64,000 nt of DNA, from NCBI RefSeq assembly GCF_001550135.1, contig NZ_LRUE01000005.1, positions 186,001-250,000 of the forward strand, given 5' to 3'. This DNA is from Pseudoalteromonas shioyasakiensis. Its GTDB lineage: Bacteria; Pseudomonadota; Gammaproteobacteria; Enterobacterales; Alteromonadaceae. How positions within the stretch are numbered: position 1 is the stretch's first letter; the number at the start of each line of letters is the position of its first letter. The notes beneath the pieces were generated by a model that saw nothing but the letters and a program-made list of their open reading frames with translations, did not search any database and had not been told where the DNA came from. The translations under genes and the position numbers were made by a program. Shown here piece by piece: positions 1-9,111 of this stretch.

Positions 1-363
1 ACCTACTTCAAATGAAAACAGGTAACCCCCTTCAACTGTTTTGCCTTCTTTTGTGGCAGGTGCAAACTCTAAATTGGTTAAGTATTTCTCTGCATTTTCT
101 TCACTACCCCGAGTATCAGATGCCATAATCACTTCAATGTCTTTTGCCTTACCTTGTGTATCAACCACATAAGACATTAATGCCCAGCCTTCTAGACGAG
201 AGCCGTTATAACTACCTGGGTAACGTTTGTTTGAATTTTTAACAATATAGGCAGAGGTAGCAGCTTGAACATCAACACCTAAGTCATTGACGTCTCGTGC
301 TAAAGCGTGTGTTGGTAATGCGATAAGTGAACAAAGTGCTGCGAGTTTAGTGAATTTAATCAT
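1..363 (-). CDS. TonB C-terminal-like periplasmic protein (3' end cut by window edge)
   Basis: The reverse complement from 363 opens with ATG and reads MIKFTKLAALCSLIALPTHA, a clear Sec signal peptide, then a small domain with YPGSYNGSRLEGWALMSYVV followed by DTQGKAKDIEV. The spacing Tyr-Pro, then Glu-Gly, then Val-Asp-x-x-Gly, then Ile-x-Val resembles the C-terminal domain of energy transducer TonB. The frame stays open to base 1 (121 codons), so the C-terminus lies outside. A membrane anchor and Pro-rich linker are missing, so it is probably a soluble periplasmic TonB-box-like protein rather than a canonical TonB. The family call is by pattern only. Confidence 0.6.
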   Translation of the reverse strand, partial: MIKFTKLAALCSLIALPTHALARDVNDLGVDVQAATSAYIVKNSNKRYPGSYNGSRLEGWALMSYVVDTQGKAKDIEVIMASDTRGSEENAEKYLTNLEFAPATKEGKTVEGGYLFSFEVG

Positions 364-410
364 GATAATGGCTCCAAATCCCTTAGATAGGAACATTTAT
401 AGCACTAAAA

Positions 411-431
411 AAGGCGCTTTAAAAGCGCCTT
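411..431 (-). terminator. Rho-independent terminator after fabY
   Basis: GGCGCT/AGCGCC hairpin with A/T flanks. Read on the minus strand the stem is followed by TTTTAGT. It sits 34 bases past the fabY stop and before the TonB-like gene. Confidence 0.75.
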
Positions 432-464
432 GCTGTCAAGAATGTGCTTAAACATGCCTTGATC

Positions 465-2363
465 TTAAAACATATCCTGGTAAGGGTTTGGTTTTGACAA
501 TAAAACTTTTTTATCAAAACCTGGGATTGTCATTGAATCTTCACTAATTTCAATACCATTTTCATCAATTAAGCCATCACCAAAACGATAAATTAGCTCA
601 TAATGACCTAAATCAGCGTGTTGTTGATAGTCAGCTTGCGCTTTGGCTACTTGAGTATGACGGTCTTGATATTGCGCCATAACCTCATCACCATGACGCT
701 TTGCAAGCATCTTTAATGTAATTGCCGGTGATAACACAGTTGCAGTTGCGTTATTACCACCAAAGCCTTTTGAGTTAATGAAGGCAATATCCATTGCATC
801 ACATTGATAGTGTTCAGTACGAATGTCTAAATGCTCGCTATACACATCATCTGCCACTTTATCGATTGTCGTAATACCCGGCATAATGTTGTGACTAAAC
901 ACACCTAATGCCATAGCTAATTGGTCACCACTAGCTGGAGCAATGGTATGGCCAACATACGCTTTAGGCGCAGCAACCTTCCAATTATCAATTGCAAATG
1001 TTTCTGCCACTTTATGATAGATCAGTGATTCTGTTACGCGGTTTTGTGGTGTACTTGAGCCATGCGCCAAAATAAAGCTACGCTTTTGTACCGCCTCTTG
1101 GCCAACAATACTGTTTGCTAGTGCAACAGATTTGGCCATCGTAATGTAGTTACCTGGGCCCGGGGCTGTAATTGATTTTTTAATACCATCGGCATTGACG
1201 AACACATCTGCAACGCTGCCTAACACATCAGCACCTAACTCTAATGCCAATGCATCATCCATTAATATAGCAACTTGTGCGCCTTCACCAATTGTAAAGC
1301 CACAGTTTTCACCAAATGGACGGCTGGTACGGCGATGATCAACCACATCTGTATTATCAAGGCGCTTTAGGCCTTCTTCATTTGCAAGTGCGCTCATATT
1401 GCCAAAACCTTCAACGATTTCGGGTGTAATTGCACACTCAACAGACGCCACTATGGCTACACGCGTACGACCCGCTTGAATATCGTTTACTGCAGCACGT
1501 AGGTTATATAAAAACGTTGCACATGCACCTGATGTAGTAAAGGTTGTACCCACATTGCCTGTTACATAAGCATTGATAAAGTCAGTAGACATAGTGTTTA
1601 AGCCAAGTGCAAGCTGTTTTGTACTCACACGGTCGCCCTGCTGACGCGCACGAATAAGTCCACCAAATCCTTCATCATCAACTTGACCAGCCACAGAAGC
1701 TGAGTAAGTGCCAATTTGATCAGGCTCAACGCTATTCATTACCTGCTGCCATGGCAGACCTGTCGAACGAATCGCATCGGTTGCGGCAAAGATAGTCGCT
1801 TGCAGGCCTCTTGGTTGATAACGGCTGTTATACATAGCCGAAGGTTCAAAACCTGTTGGTAATTGACCGGCCGCTTTAATTGGATTATCGCGCGTACTGT
1901 CATGTTTAATAGCAAGATCAGCACTAATTGTGACTTTCACTTTTTTATCAGTTAATTCTTCAACCTGCCAAGCACTTGGTACTGGAGTTGGTAAATCACG
2001 GCGGCGCGTTTCAAAAACAATCTGCTGTTCATCTGACGCTGTTAACGTCATTTTTTGCTGCCATGGAGTCGCATCCACATCGAAATGATTTTTTTCAATT
2101 TTACGAATAAGTGTGCCAGCTAATATTTGATCACCGAACTTAGCTTCGATGTCTGATTCGGCAATGGTATTGCCTTGGGCATCTTTAAGTACACCTTCAG
2201 TAAGAGTGACTAAGTTCATTAATGTCGCTAAGCCTAAAAATGTCTCCTGACGGGCTTTAGCGTCCAAGCTGTCTAACACGATACGACGATAACCTTGATG
2301 AAAAGAAGTTCGGCCAGCGGCATTAATACCACCCATACCAACAATAACGGGTAATGCTGTCAT
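465..2363 (-). CDS. fabY: beta-ketoacyl-ACP synthase, FabY type
   Basis: 632 aa, the length of Pseudomonas aeruginosa FabY (about 634 aa) and much longer than FabB or FabF. The N-terminus (LPVIVGMGGINAAGRTSFHQ) is FabY-like as I remember it. The thiolase-fold triad is visible: Cys281 in TTSGACATF, His434 in LAHGSSTPQN and His472 in VGHTIAPASGDQ. FabY condenses acetyl-CoA with malonyl-ACP to start fatty acid synthesis in the cytosol, a job done by FabH in E. coli. Monocistronic: a terminator follows and the upstream gene is divergent. Whether a FabH also exists in this genome cannot be seen here. Confidence 0.88.
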   Translation of the reverse strand: MTALPVIVGMGGINAAGRTSFHQGYRRIVLDSLDAKARQETFLGLATLMNLVTLTEGVLKDAQGNTIAESDIEAKFGDQILAGTLIRKIEKNHFDVDATPWQQKMTLTASDEQQIVFETRRRDLPTPVPSAWQVEELTDKKVKVTISADLAIKHDSTRDNPIKAAGQLPTGFEPSAMYNSRYQPRGLQATIFAATDAIRSTGLPWQQVMNSVEPDQIGTYSASVAGQVDDEGFGGLIRARQQGDRVSTKQLALGLNTMSTDFINAYVTGNVGTTFTTSGACATFLYNLRAAVNDIQAGRTRVAIVASVECAITPEIVEGFGNMSALANEEGLKRLDNTDVVDHRRTSRPFGENCGFTIGEGAQVAILMDDALALELGADVLGSVADVFVNADGIKKSITAPGPGNYITMAKSVALANSIVGQEAVQKRSFILAHGSSTPQNRVTESLIYHKVAETFAIDNWKVAAPKAYVGHTIAPASGDQLAMALGVFSHNIMPGITTIDKVADDVYSEHLDIRTEHYQCDAMDIAFINSKGFGGNNATATVLSPAITLKMLAKRHGDEVMAQYQDRHTQVAKAQADYQQHADLGHYELIYRFGDGLIDENGIEISEDSMTIPGFDKKVLLSKPNPYQDMF

Positions 2364-2490
2364 AAAAAACCTTGAGAAAACGTGTTATGAGAATTAAGCC
2401 AAGTTTAAATGGATTAATTAACACGCTTTATGCTTAAATAGCCAAATAACATGCGTAATAGGCCAAAAACAACTGGTCGGAGCAATTTGA

Positions 2491-3501
2491 GTGACGAAAC
2501 TTCAACAAGTAAAAGCCATTGAAATTAGTATTTTGGTTTATCCCCATTTACTAATAACCAGTTTAACCCTGCCTATCGAAATGCTCAGAGCTGGTGAGGC
2601 CTTTGCAAAAAGCCATCGTCAGCAGAACGAATTTAAACCTCTAAACATCAATTTAGTAGCAAGTAGTCTAAAAGCGATCCCTAATCGTACTGGGCTTTCA
2701 ATTATGCCCGATTGCGAAACCGTCACAGCGCCTGTTAGTGACTTGATTATTGTGCCTGGGATTTGGCGAAACCCGCGTCCTGTGGTGAGCAAACAGCAAA
2801 GTTTGGTGAACTGGCTCGGTGAATCTTGGCAACAAGGCAGTCATATCATTGGTGTAGGCACTGGTAATTGTTTAGTTGCAGAAGCAGGCTTATTGGATGG
2901 CCACCCTGCTACCACTCACTGGCATTACGCAGAGCAATTTAAACGTGACTACCCTAAAGTGCAGCTTAAGCCTGACTTTTTCATCACACAGTCTGAGCGC
3001 ATGTATACAGTTGCGAGTTTAAATGCCCTTGCCGATGTTATTGTGCATATTATTAGTCAATATTACGGACGAGAAGCGGCGCAACATGTTGAGCGTAATT
3101 TCTCCCATGAAATTCGTAAGCCCTATGAAGATCAGCGCTACCTTGAGGGTGCCGTCGATAAACACCCTGATGAACTCATCGCACAAATTCAATTTTGGCT
3201 AAAAAACAATTTAACCTCTGAACTGACTCTGCAAGAAATTGCAGCACAATTTAGTTTAAGCTACCGCACCTTTACACGCCGTTTTCGCCAAGCCACCAGC
3301 CAAACTCCTGTGGAGTATTGGCAACAGTTGCGGGTACAAACTGCAAAAGAGTTATTAGCGTCTTCAAATTTGTCTATTCAAGAGGTTGCACTGGAAGTTG
3401 GTTATAACGACCAAGGTCACTTAACACGGGTATTCAAGAAAGTGCTTTCACAAACACCTAGTGAATATCGCACAGTCGTTAGACGAAAACTATTTGGATA
3501 A
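2491..3501 (+). CDS. GlxA-family transcriptional regulator (DJ-1/PfpI + AraC HTH)
   Basis: 336 aa in two parts. Residues about 10-175 form a DJ-1/PfpI-like domain, with GVGTGNCLVAEAGLLDG and ATTHWHY, the usual signature of GlxA-type regulators. Residues about 228-333 carry a double AraC helix-turn-helix (LTLQEIAAQFSLSYRTFTRR, then SIQEVALEVGYNDQGHLTRV). The nucleophile-elbow Cys is present (GTGNC), but in these regulators the domain normally senses rather than catalyses. It is divergent from fabY with 127 bases between them, so it could regulate fabY or a distant target. The effector is unknown. Confidence 0.88.
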   Translation: MTKLQQVKAIEISILVYPHLLITSLTLPIEMLRAGEAFAKSHRQQNEFKPLNINLVASSLKAIPNRTGLSIMPDCETVTAPVSDLIIVPGIWRNPRPVVSKQQSLVNWLGESWQQGSHIIGVGTGNCLVAEAGLLDGHPATTHWHYAEQFKRDYPKVQLKPDFFITQSERMYTVASLNALADVIVHIISQYYGREAAQHVERNFSHEIRKPYEDQRYLEGAVDKHPDELIAQIQFWLKNNLTSELTLQEIAAQFSLSYRTFTRRFRQATSQTPVEYWQQLRVQTAKELLASSNLSIQEVALEVGYNDQGHLTRVFKKVLSQTPSEYRTVVRRKLFG

Positions 3502-3606
3502 AGCTAAAATGCCAGAATTGTTCTAAGCAAATGTCAGATTAATCATATTTAAGTTGCTGAATTAAAAATTATTACTAAGCTTTTAGTTAGTTGTATAGGT
3601 ATTTGT

Positions 3607-4818
3607 TTGAGTCTAAAAATGTATCAGCTTGATTATGATGAATTAGTGCAAAGTTGGAATAAAACCCTCGAAGTTTTAGCCCTTTTTGCTGATGTGCCCG
3701 TCGCCTTAGTAATGAAAGTAGAAAACAATATTATTAGTGTGTTTTCAAAAAACAATAACCAAGATAATCCTTATGAAATTGGTGACAGTGAAGAGTTAGA
3801 AGATTCAGGCCTTTATTGTGAGCATGTCGTAAAAACGCAGAACTTACTGAACATACCAAACGCACTTATTGATGAGGACTGGAAAGAAAACCCAGATATC
3901 AAGCTTAATATGATTTCTTATTTAGGTTTACCAATATGTGCAGGAGACACCACCCCATTTGGCACAATTTGTATCCTTGATAGCAAACCCCATGAATACA
4001 ACGAGCCCGTGATAAAGCTACTCGAAACCATTAAGCAAAGCTTCGAAACCCAACTGAAATTATTGCATCAGCAAAAACAAGCGTTTGAGCAGCAACAGTT
4101 TGCTGAACTAGCCACTTTAATTAGAGGGATAGCCCACGAGCTCAACACACCACTCGGTAACTGTATTACCGCAGTAGATGTTACACAACTTGCTGTCAAA
4201 GAAACACAAACCAGACTTATAAAAAAACGACTTAGCCAACAAGCACTGCAAAATACTTTAGAGACATTGATAAATACCAATGAACTACTAGACAGAAACT
4301 TAACTTCATGTGCTTATAAGGTACGTATTTTACAAGATTTGCTTTATACCAAGTCGCAATCAAGCAAAACAATCATGACGTTAGAGCAACTCTCTGAGTC
4401 ATTGTATAAGCACTTAGAAGAGCAAATAAAACATCGCGGTATCAAATTAGATATTAATTATCAAAACCCTCATAACCAATTTGAAGTTGATATAGACTTA
4501 CTCAAGCAAGTGCTGTTCATTTTATTGCAAAACTCAATTGAGCATGCATTCAACAATATTGCAGACCCTCTAATAGAGATTGATATTTTTGATTTTGATG
4601 AGGTGTTAAAAATTCACTACACCGATAACGGCACCGGTATCAGTAGCACTGAATTAAGCTCAATTTTCACCCCATTTTATAAAGGTAAAAACAACCAATC
4701 AGGTATAGGGCTTGGCCTCAGCATAGCGAAGAAAATAGTTAGCCAACAACTGCAAGGCGATATTTGCGTACAAGAAAGTGATGTAGGCGCCCACTTTTTA
4801 ATTAGCTTACCTAAGTAA
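3607..4818 (+). CDS. GAF-domain sensor histidine kinase
   Basis: 403 aa with no transmembrane segment, so a cytosolic sensor. Residues about 10-155 are GAF-like (LPICAGDTTPFGTICILD is typical). His177 in LIRGIAHELNTPLGN is the phospho-acceptor of a HisKA-like helix. The ATPase part shows the N-box (LLQNSIEHAF), G1 (DNGTGI), F-box (FTPFYKG) and G2 (GIGLGLSIAKKIV). The frame opens with TTG at 3607; an ATG at 3619 is an alternative start and neither has a strong Shine-Dalgarno. No response regulator is adjacent, so its partner lies elsewhere. The GAF ligand is not predictable. Confidence 0.88.
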   Translation: MSLKMYQLDYDELVQSWNKTLEVLALFADVPVALVMKVENNIISVFSKNNNQDNPYEIGDSEELEDSGLYCEHVVKTQNLLNIPNALIDEDWKENPDIKLNMISYLGLPICAGDTTPFGTICILDSKPHEYNEPVIKLLETIKQSFETQLKLLHQQKQAFEQQQFAELATLIRGIAHELNTPLGNCITAVDVTQLAVKETQTRLIKKRLSQQALQNTLETLINTNELLDRNLTSCAYKVRILQDLLYTKSQSSKTIMTLEQLSESLYKHLEEQIKHRGIKLDINYQNPHNQFEVDIDLLKQVLFILLQNSIEHAFNNIADPLIEIDIFDFDEVLKIHYTDNGTGISSTELSSIFTPFYKGKNNQSGIGLGLSIAKKIVSQQLQGDICVQESDVGAHFLISLPK

Positions 4819-4824
4819 GCTAAT
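4801..4824. terminator. bidirectional terminator between convergent genes
   Basis: Perfect 10-bp stem ATTAGCTTAC / GTAAGCTAAT with a 4-base loop. It overlaps the stop codon of the kinase and lies 5 bases from the stop of the convergent acetyltransferase. T-runs are weak on both sides. Confidence 0.55.
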
Positions 4825-4828
4825 AAGT

Positions 4829-5299
4829 TTAAATGTCTTTCGTAAATAAAATCTTACTAGTCTGTGGGCAGCCTCTGTCTTCATAACCCACTATTGCATA
4901 GTCATTTTTGATAAGCAGACTCAGCATTGCAGGAAAACGGTTCATCGACTTAACTTTTATAGCTCGATAGCTGTGGGCTTTAACCCATGCTTCTTGCGCG
5001 TTTAATAAAGCCTGCGCAATGCCCTTCCCTCTACATTCTGGCGCAACCGCACCAAGCCAGCTATAGAAAGTGTTTGAATCTAACGCATAACCCAGTTTGT
5101 AGGCCACAGGCTCATTATCGATATAAGCCACTAAAGCTAGGTACTCAATATCTGCACACTGTGCTTGTAATTTACTAAGGGTATTTCGGCCATCAAACTC
5201 AGGGATTTGACTATCGACAAGCAACAGCTCTTCTAAACTAGCTGGCTTTACCGTGTAACAAGGCTCCATTAATCCCTCTAATCTGATATCTAATTTCAC
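4829..5299 (-). CDS. GNAT family N-acetyltransferase
   Basis: 156 aa with the acetyl-CoA binding motif (VAPECRGKGIAQALLNAQEA) of the GNAT fold. The C-terminal half fits GNAT beta strands (SYRAIKVKS, YAIVGYEDRG). It starts with GTG inside a GTGA overlap with the stop of the upstream MgtC-like gene, which indicates translational coupling. The substrate is unknown; the family covers small molecules and protein N-termini alike. Confidence 0.8.
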   Translation of the reverse strand: MKLDIRLEGLMEPCYTVKPASLEELLLVDSQIPEFDGRNTLSKLQAQCADIEYLALVAYIDNEPVAYKLGYALDSNTFYSWLGAVAPECRGKGIAQALLNAQEAWVKAHSYRAIKVKSMNRFPAMLSLLIKNDYAIVGYEDRGCPQTSKILFTKDI

Positions 5300-5790
5300 T
5301 TTTCTTTTCGATAATACAACTTTGAATAGCGTTTTACACGGGCATGTACACCGCGCCCTAAGCTCTTAAACTTAGCTTCAAGTACATCTACGCCATATAA
5401 AATACCCACCACCAGTACTGATAGCTTTATCGCAGCGAGTAAATTATCAGTAGCAATGACAACACCAATTGAAGCTAACACCCAAATTGTAGCAGCGGAT
5501 GTTACGCCAACAACCGCGCCATCTTTTGCAAGCATTACCCCTGCACCCAAAAAGCCGATACCAGTAATGATCTGGCCAACTACACGTGAATGATCAATAT
5601 CTTCGCCATGCAACATAAACGCTGTTGATAGAAACAAATAAGTACCCAACACAATGAGCGCTGACGTACGAATACCAACAGGTTTACCGCGTAATTGGCG
5701 TTCCATACCAATAATTGCGCCGCAAAATGCGGCGCTACCTATTGCTGACCAAGAATAAGGGGCAATATCAAATAAACTACTCAGTGTCAC
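5296..5790 (-). CDS. MgtC/SapB family inner-membrane protein
   Basis: 164 aa with four or five hydrophobic helices. The family hallmark is seen in GAIIGMERQLRGKPVGIRTS, then GQIITGIGFLGAGVML and VTSAATIWVLASIGV. MgtC/SapB proteins are linked to Mg2+ limitation and, in Salmonella, to inhibition of F-type ATP synthase; many environmental members have no known role. The C-terminus is short and basic and lacks the ACT-like domain of virulence MgtC. It overlaps the downstream acetyltransferase by 4 bases. Confidence 0.88.
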   Translation of the reverse strand: MTLSSLFDIAPYSWSAIGSAAFCGAIIGMERQLRGKPVGIRTSALIVLGTYLFLSTAFMLHGEDIDHSRVVGQIITGIGFLGAGVMLAKDGAVVGVTSAATIWVLASIGVVIATDNLLAAIKLSVLVVGILYGVDVLEAKFKSLGRGVHARVKRYSKLYYRKEK

Positions 5791-5820
5791 TGCACTTCCA
5801 AATCAAACTAACAATCAAAG

Positions 5821-6924
5821 TTATAAATAAAAGGCCATCGCTGTACTGAGCCGTGATGAGCCAAAACTAGCCATTTTGCTAAAATCGGCTTTGGCTATTG
5901 GTACATGCTGACAATCAATCGCCAATTCTTTTTCGTTTTCACAAAACGGGTCATGCACATACAAGCAATGCTCATCAATATGCGTTACACACACCCAATG
6001 GGGTGACTTTTTACCATCAAATCGATAAGTGCTGATCAATAACACTACCGCTTTACCCTCAGCAAGCCAATCTTCAATGGTAGCCAAGGTTAACTCTTGA
6101 TACCTCACAGGCAGTTTTGCAGTTATTGATTCAGCCACAAACTGATTGTGTACGGTATGCAAAATGGCTTTTTTCTTTTCGCTTCTTACCCCGTCAATAA
6201 ACAAAGTATCACGGGTATTTAAAACAACATCGGCTTTAAAACCACGTTTCATTGCAGCAAGTGCTAACCCTAGAGGATGACAACCACCATGCCCTGAAGT
6301 CATGAAGATAGTCGTCGCTTCACGCCATATATCCAACTCTTTCAGTTGGCTCATTGCGCTATCATTCAAGGATGACATAGCCATTAATAACGCCGCTGGG
6401 CCACAGGTAAATTCGGTAGTTTGCTGGTACCAAGGCGTGTGTTTATCAGCATTAAATTCGATATTACGACGAATGTTTTTTTGCATTCGATGGGCATCAC
6501 TATGGTCATCATAATAATCACTGTAATGACCAAACACCTGATAACCCAGTTTTTCATATAAGCGAATTGCTGATTGGTTGTTTACCGCAACTTCTAAACG
6601 CATGTATAAACGGCCCCGTTTAGCCGTTTCATTTTCAAGCTCAAGAAGTAACTGTGAAGCAATCCCTTTGCCTTGCTGCGATTGCAAAACCGCCAGTGAA
6701 TATAACCGAGCAAGCCGCGTCCCTTTGTGACACCACACTAAACCATAACCAACTAGTTGATTATCTACCTCAGCCACCATCAATAAGCCGTGGCTTGCGC
6801 TGATCCAGCGTTTTAAACTACGGCTACTTAATCTATCTTGGCTAAAGCTTTGCTCTTCAATGGCGACAAGAGCCGTCAAATCCGTGGCCTGTGCAAAGCG
6901 GATTTGACAAACAGATGCGTTCAT
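5821..6924 (-). CDS. GNAT acetyltransferase fused to a C39-like papain-fold peptidase
   Basis: 367 aa. Residues about 6-150 are a GNAT domain of RimI type (LYSLAVLQSQQGKGIASQLL, then NNQSAIRLYEKLGYQVFGHY). Residues about 160-367 are a C39-like papain-fold domain with Cys174 in EFTCGPAALLMAM, His309 in KSPHWVCVTH and Asp325 in YVHDPF, a plausible triad. It overlaps the stop of the RimK-like gene by one base (TAATG), so the pair is co-translated. Known context: RimK-like ATP-grasp ligases and GNAT-peptidase fusions recur together and have been proposed to make or trim peptide tags. The substrate is unknown. Confidence 0.85.
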   Translation of the reverse strand: MNASVCQIRFAQATDLTALVAIEEQSFSQDRLSSRSLKRWISASHGLLMVAEVDNQLVGYGLVWCHKGTRLARLYSLAVLQSQQGKGIASQLLLELENETAKRGRLYMRLEVAVNNQSAIRLYEKLGYQVFGHYSDYYDDHSDAHRMQKNIRRNIEFNADKHTPWYQQTTEFTCGPAALLMAMSSLNDSAMSQLKELDIWREATTIFMTSGHGGCHPLGLALAAMKRGFKADVVLNTRDTLFIDGVRSEKKKAILHTVHNQFVAESITAKLPVRYQELTLATIEDWLAEGKAVVLLISTYRFDGKKSPHWVCVTHIDEHCLYVHDPFCENEKELAIDCQHVPIAKADFSKMASFGSSRLSTAMAFYL

Positions 6925-8318
6925 TAACCGCGGCCTCGTGCTTCTAGGCGTTGTTTAAACTCATCCATAATGATCATATAAAGCTCATCACCTAAATAGG
7001 CATCTTCGACTTTATGGTCGATACTTGGGTTGTCATTCACTTCTAACACGTATGCTTTACCTTGATGCTCTTTAACATCAACACCATACAAACCTTTACC
7101 CACTGTTTTACAGGCTTTTAATGCCGCATCAAGTACCACTTTAGGTAGTTCAAAGGTTGGCAAGGTCTCAAAACCACCTGAGAAGAAACGTTTTGCATCA
7201 TGGTTATAAATTTGCCAGTGATTTCGGGCCATTAAATAACGACACGCATAAATTGCACGGCCATTTAACACCCCGACACGCCAGTCATATTCTGTGTACA
7301 TGTACTCTTGCGCAAGCACAAGTGCACTGAACTCAAACAGCTCAGTTAACTTAGCAACTAACTCATCACGATCAGCAACTTTAAATACACCTTTTGAGAA
7401 AGAACCTTCTGGCATTTTTAATACCAGTGGGTAGCTGAAGTTTGCTTCTAAACTTTCAATTGTCTCTTCACTTGTATCAGCCACAACGTGAGTTTTTAAA
7501 CTTGGCACTTTTTGATAATTAAAGGCATCGTGCAAATACACTTTATTACAACAGCGCAGTATCGACTCAGCATCATCAATGACCACTAACCCTAAGCTTT
7601 GCGCTTTACTCGCTAAACGATAGGTTGGATGGTCGATGGCTGTGGTTTGACGAATAAACAATGCATCAAATTGTGCAATATTGGTAATTTCATCAAATGT
7701 CAGTGCTTGAGCATAAATACCGTGCTTAGCGGCTGCTTTTATAAATTTAGCAATGGCATCTTTATCACTTGGCGGCACTTTTTCTTGGTGATCAACCAAT
7801 ATAGCCATATCCCAACGGTAACGACGTTTTTTATCGTGAATGCGCCATACTGACTCTGTAAAGCTGCTGAGTTGTTTTACAAACTCTGTAAAGCCAGTGT
7901 CATCTAATGATGCAATCGTGCCTTGCTTCACAACACCTTGCTCATCACACACCAAAATAGGCGCAGGATATTGCGAGAATAACGCTTTGGTTGCTTTACT
8001 TTGCTGTTCTTTATCTGTGTGACCAAAAAATACAGTGCCACCAGCAAGCTCTTTATGACGCGTGCTGTGCTCATCGCTACGTAGCGCATTAATTGTTTTT
8101 ACACTTGGTAATACCTGGTGCTTTCTTGCTTCAGCAAGCAAAGAACAATAATAACCTTTACTTAAATACTGCCCTGTATCACACAAGTTTAAAATGCGTG
8201 TTTTTGGCTCATTATGTTTTGGGTAATCACGTAAGTAGGTGTCAAAGGTAATGACATTTTCGAAATTTTGAGCAATACGTTGCTCATTGTTATCAACCAC
8301 AATCAAGGTTTTAAACAC
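6924..8318 (-). CDS. RimK-family ATP-grasp ligase
   Basis: About 464 aa. The C-terminal half is an ATP-grasp fold (YPLVLKMPEGSFSKGVFKV for nucleotide binding, LEVNDNPSIDHKVED for metal ligands), as in RimK, which adds glutamates to ribosomal protein S6. The N-terminal 190 residues are a separate domain not found in classic RimK. I place the start at GTG 8318 (VFKTLIVVDNN) because TAGGA sits 6-7 bases upstream. A longer ATG frame to 8366 adds a 16-residue hydrophobic stretch without a ribosome site. Coupled to the GNAT-C39 gene downstream. Confidence 0.87.
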   Translation of the reverse strand: MFKTLIVVDNNEQRIAQNFENVITFDTYLRDYPKHNEPKTRILNLCDTGQYLSKGYYCSLLAEARKHQVLPSVKTINALRSDEHSTRHKELAGGTVFFGHTDKEQQSKATKALFSQYPAPILVCDEQGVVKQGTIASLDDTGFTEFVKQLSSFTESVWRIHDKKRRYRWDMAILVDHQEKVPPSDKDAIAKFIKAAAKHGIYAQALTFDEITNIAQFDALFIRQTTAIDHPTYRLASKAQSLGLVVIDDAESILRCCNKVYLHDAFNYQKVPSLKTHVVADTSEETIESLEANFSYPLVLKMPEGSFSKGVFKVADRDELVAKLTELFEFSALVLAQEYMYTEYDWRVGVLNGRAIYACRYLMARNHWQIYNHDAKRFFSGGFETLPTFELPKVVLDAALKACKTVGKGLYGVDVKEHQGKAYVLEVNDNPSIDHKVEDAYLGDELYMIIMDEFKQRLEARGRG

Positions 8319-8355
8319 GACTTTTCCTAAATTAAGCCATAGATAAAATGAAAAA

Positions 8356-8410
8356 CACCCAACCAATTAAGTGAACGCATGAGGCTAAACTTCACTTAAC
8401 TAGATGGGTG
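8356..8410 (-). terminator. terminator-like two-part hairpin between the GreA/B-like gene and the RimK-like gene
   Basis: Outer stem CACCCA/TGGGTG and inner perfect stem TTAAGTGAA/TTCACTTAA around a 15-base loop. On the minus strand the structure is followed by GTTTTTC. It ends about 40 bases before the RimK-like start. Confidence 0.5.
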
Positions 8411-8416
8411 CTTGAA

Positions 8417-8457
8417 ATACCAATACACAATAATTGTGTAATTTAGCGTATTGGTAT
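8417..8457. repeat. short intergenic inverted repeat ATACCAATAC / GTATTGGTAT
   Basis: 10-bp perfect arms enclosing a second small palindrome (ACACAATAATTGTGT). Arms beginning ATACCAAT recur at 44694-44812 in this window. Function unknown. Confidence 0.5.
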
Positions 8458-8558
8458 AAGCATTAAGCTTGATGTGATTTATAGAGGTTTTTTTGCTTTG
8501 TGACCAACGAGATATTTTTTACTTGAAGATTAAATTTACTGATTAAAAATACCATTAA

Positions 8559-9035
8559 TTAAATTAACTGATCTATGCTGTACAACTGTTTATTGCCAGC
8601 AATAGAGAGTTCAACTTCATCATCAAGGCTCTTTCCAATCAATTGCTTACCTAACGGTGCTTCTCGGGTTACAACATAAATCGGTTGCTCTTTTACGGTG
8701 ACCATTAGGCCACCAGCACTTGGGCCCATAAAAAACCACTTTGCGTTATCTTGCTCATCGATAAGACACACTAATGCACCTTCACGAACCTTATTAAACT
8801 CGCTTTCTTTAAACACTGTATTGAATGCTTGTATGTCACGGTAGCACTCATTAACTCGCTCAGCTTGCCCTTGCGCTAAGTATGCAGCCTCTAAACCCAA
8901 GGTATCGTATTGAGTTTCAGCGACACTTTCTTCGTGAGTTGCAGCGTCATGAGCCGCTTTTGCCGCTGCTTTGGCGTTTTGCAGTTGTGCCTCTAGCGCA
9001 AAGCGTAAATGTTCAATTACGTGTGTTTTATTCAT
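8559..9035 (-). CDS. GreA/GreB family elongation factor-like protein
   Basis: 158 aa. The N-terminal 80 residues are helical and Ala/Glu-rich, consistent with the coiled-coil finger of Gre factors. The C-terminal part has the FKBP-like Gre signature (REAPLGKQLIGKSLDDEVEL). Gre proteins enter the RNA polymerase secondary channel and rescue backtracked complexes. The finger tip here (TQYDTLGLEAAYLAQGQAER) lacks the paired acidic tip I would expect in GreA/GreB, so it may bind polymerase without cleavage activity, as Rnk and Gfh1 do. Downstream of secF behind a terminator. Confidence 0.75.
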   Translation of the reverse strand: MNKTHVIEHLRFALEAQLQNAKAAAKAAHDAATHEESVAETQYDTLGLEAAYLAQGQAERVNECYRDIQAFNTVFKESEFNKVREGALVCLIDEQDNAKWFFMGPSAGGLMVTVKEQPIYVVTREAPLGKQLIGKSLDDEVELSIAGNKQLYSIDQLI

Positions 9036-9057
9036 ATCAAAGCAGTTAAAACAGAAA

Positions 9058-9086
9058 AGCCGCTATTCTATGGAAAAATAGCGGCT
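9058..9086 (-). terminator. Rho-independent terminator after secF
   Basis: AGCCGCTATT / AATAGCGGCT stem, followed on the minus strand by TTTTCTGTTTT. Lies 26 bases past the secF stop. Confidence 0.85.
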
Positions 9087-9111
9087 GATGAAAGTAAGTT
9101 ATAAAACTGAC

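Noticed and set aside
8319..8366. 16-residue N-terminal extension of the RimK-like protein
   Set aside because: GTG 8318 has a good ribosome site at proper spacing and the extension has none; the extension resembles a membrane anchor by chance.
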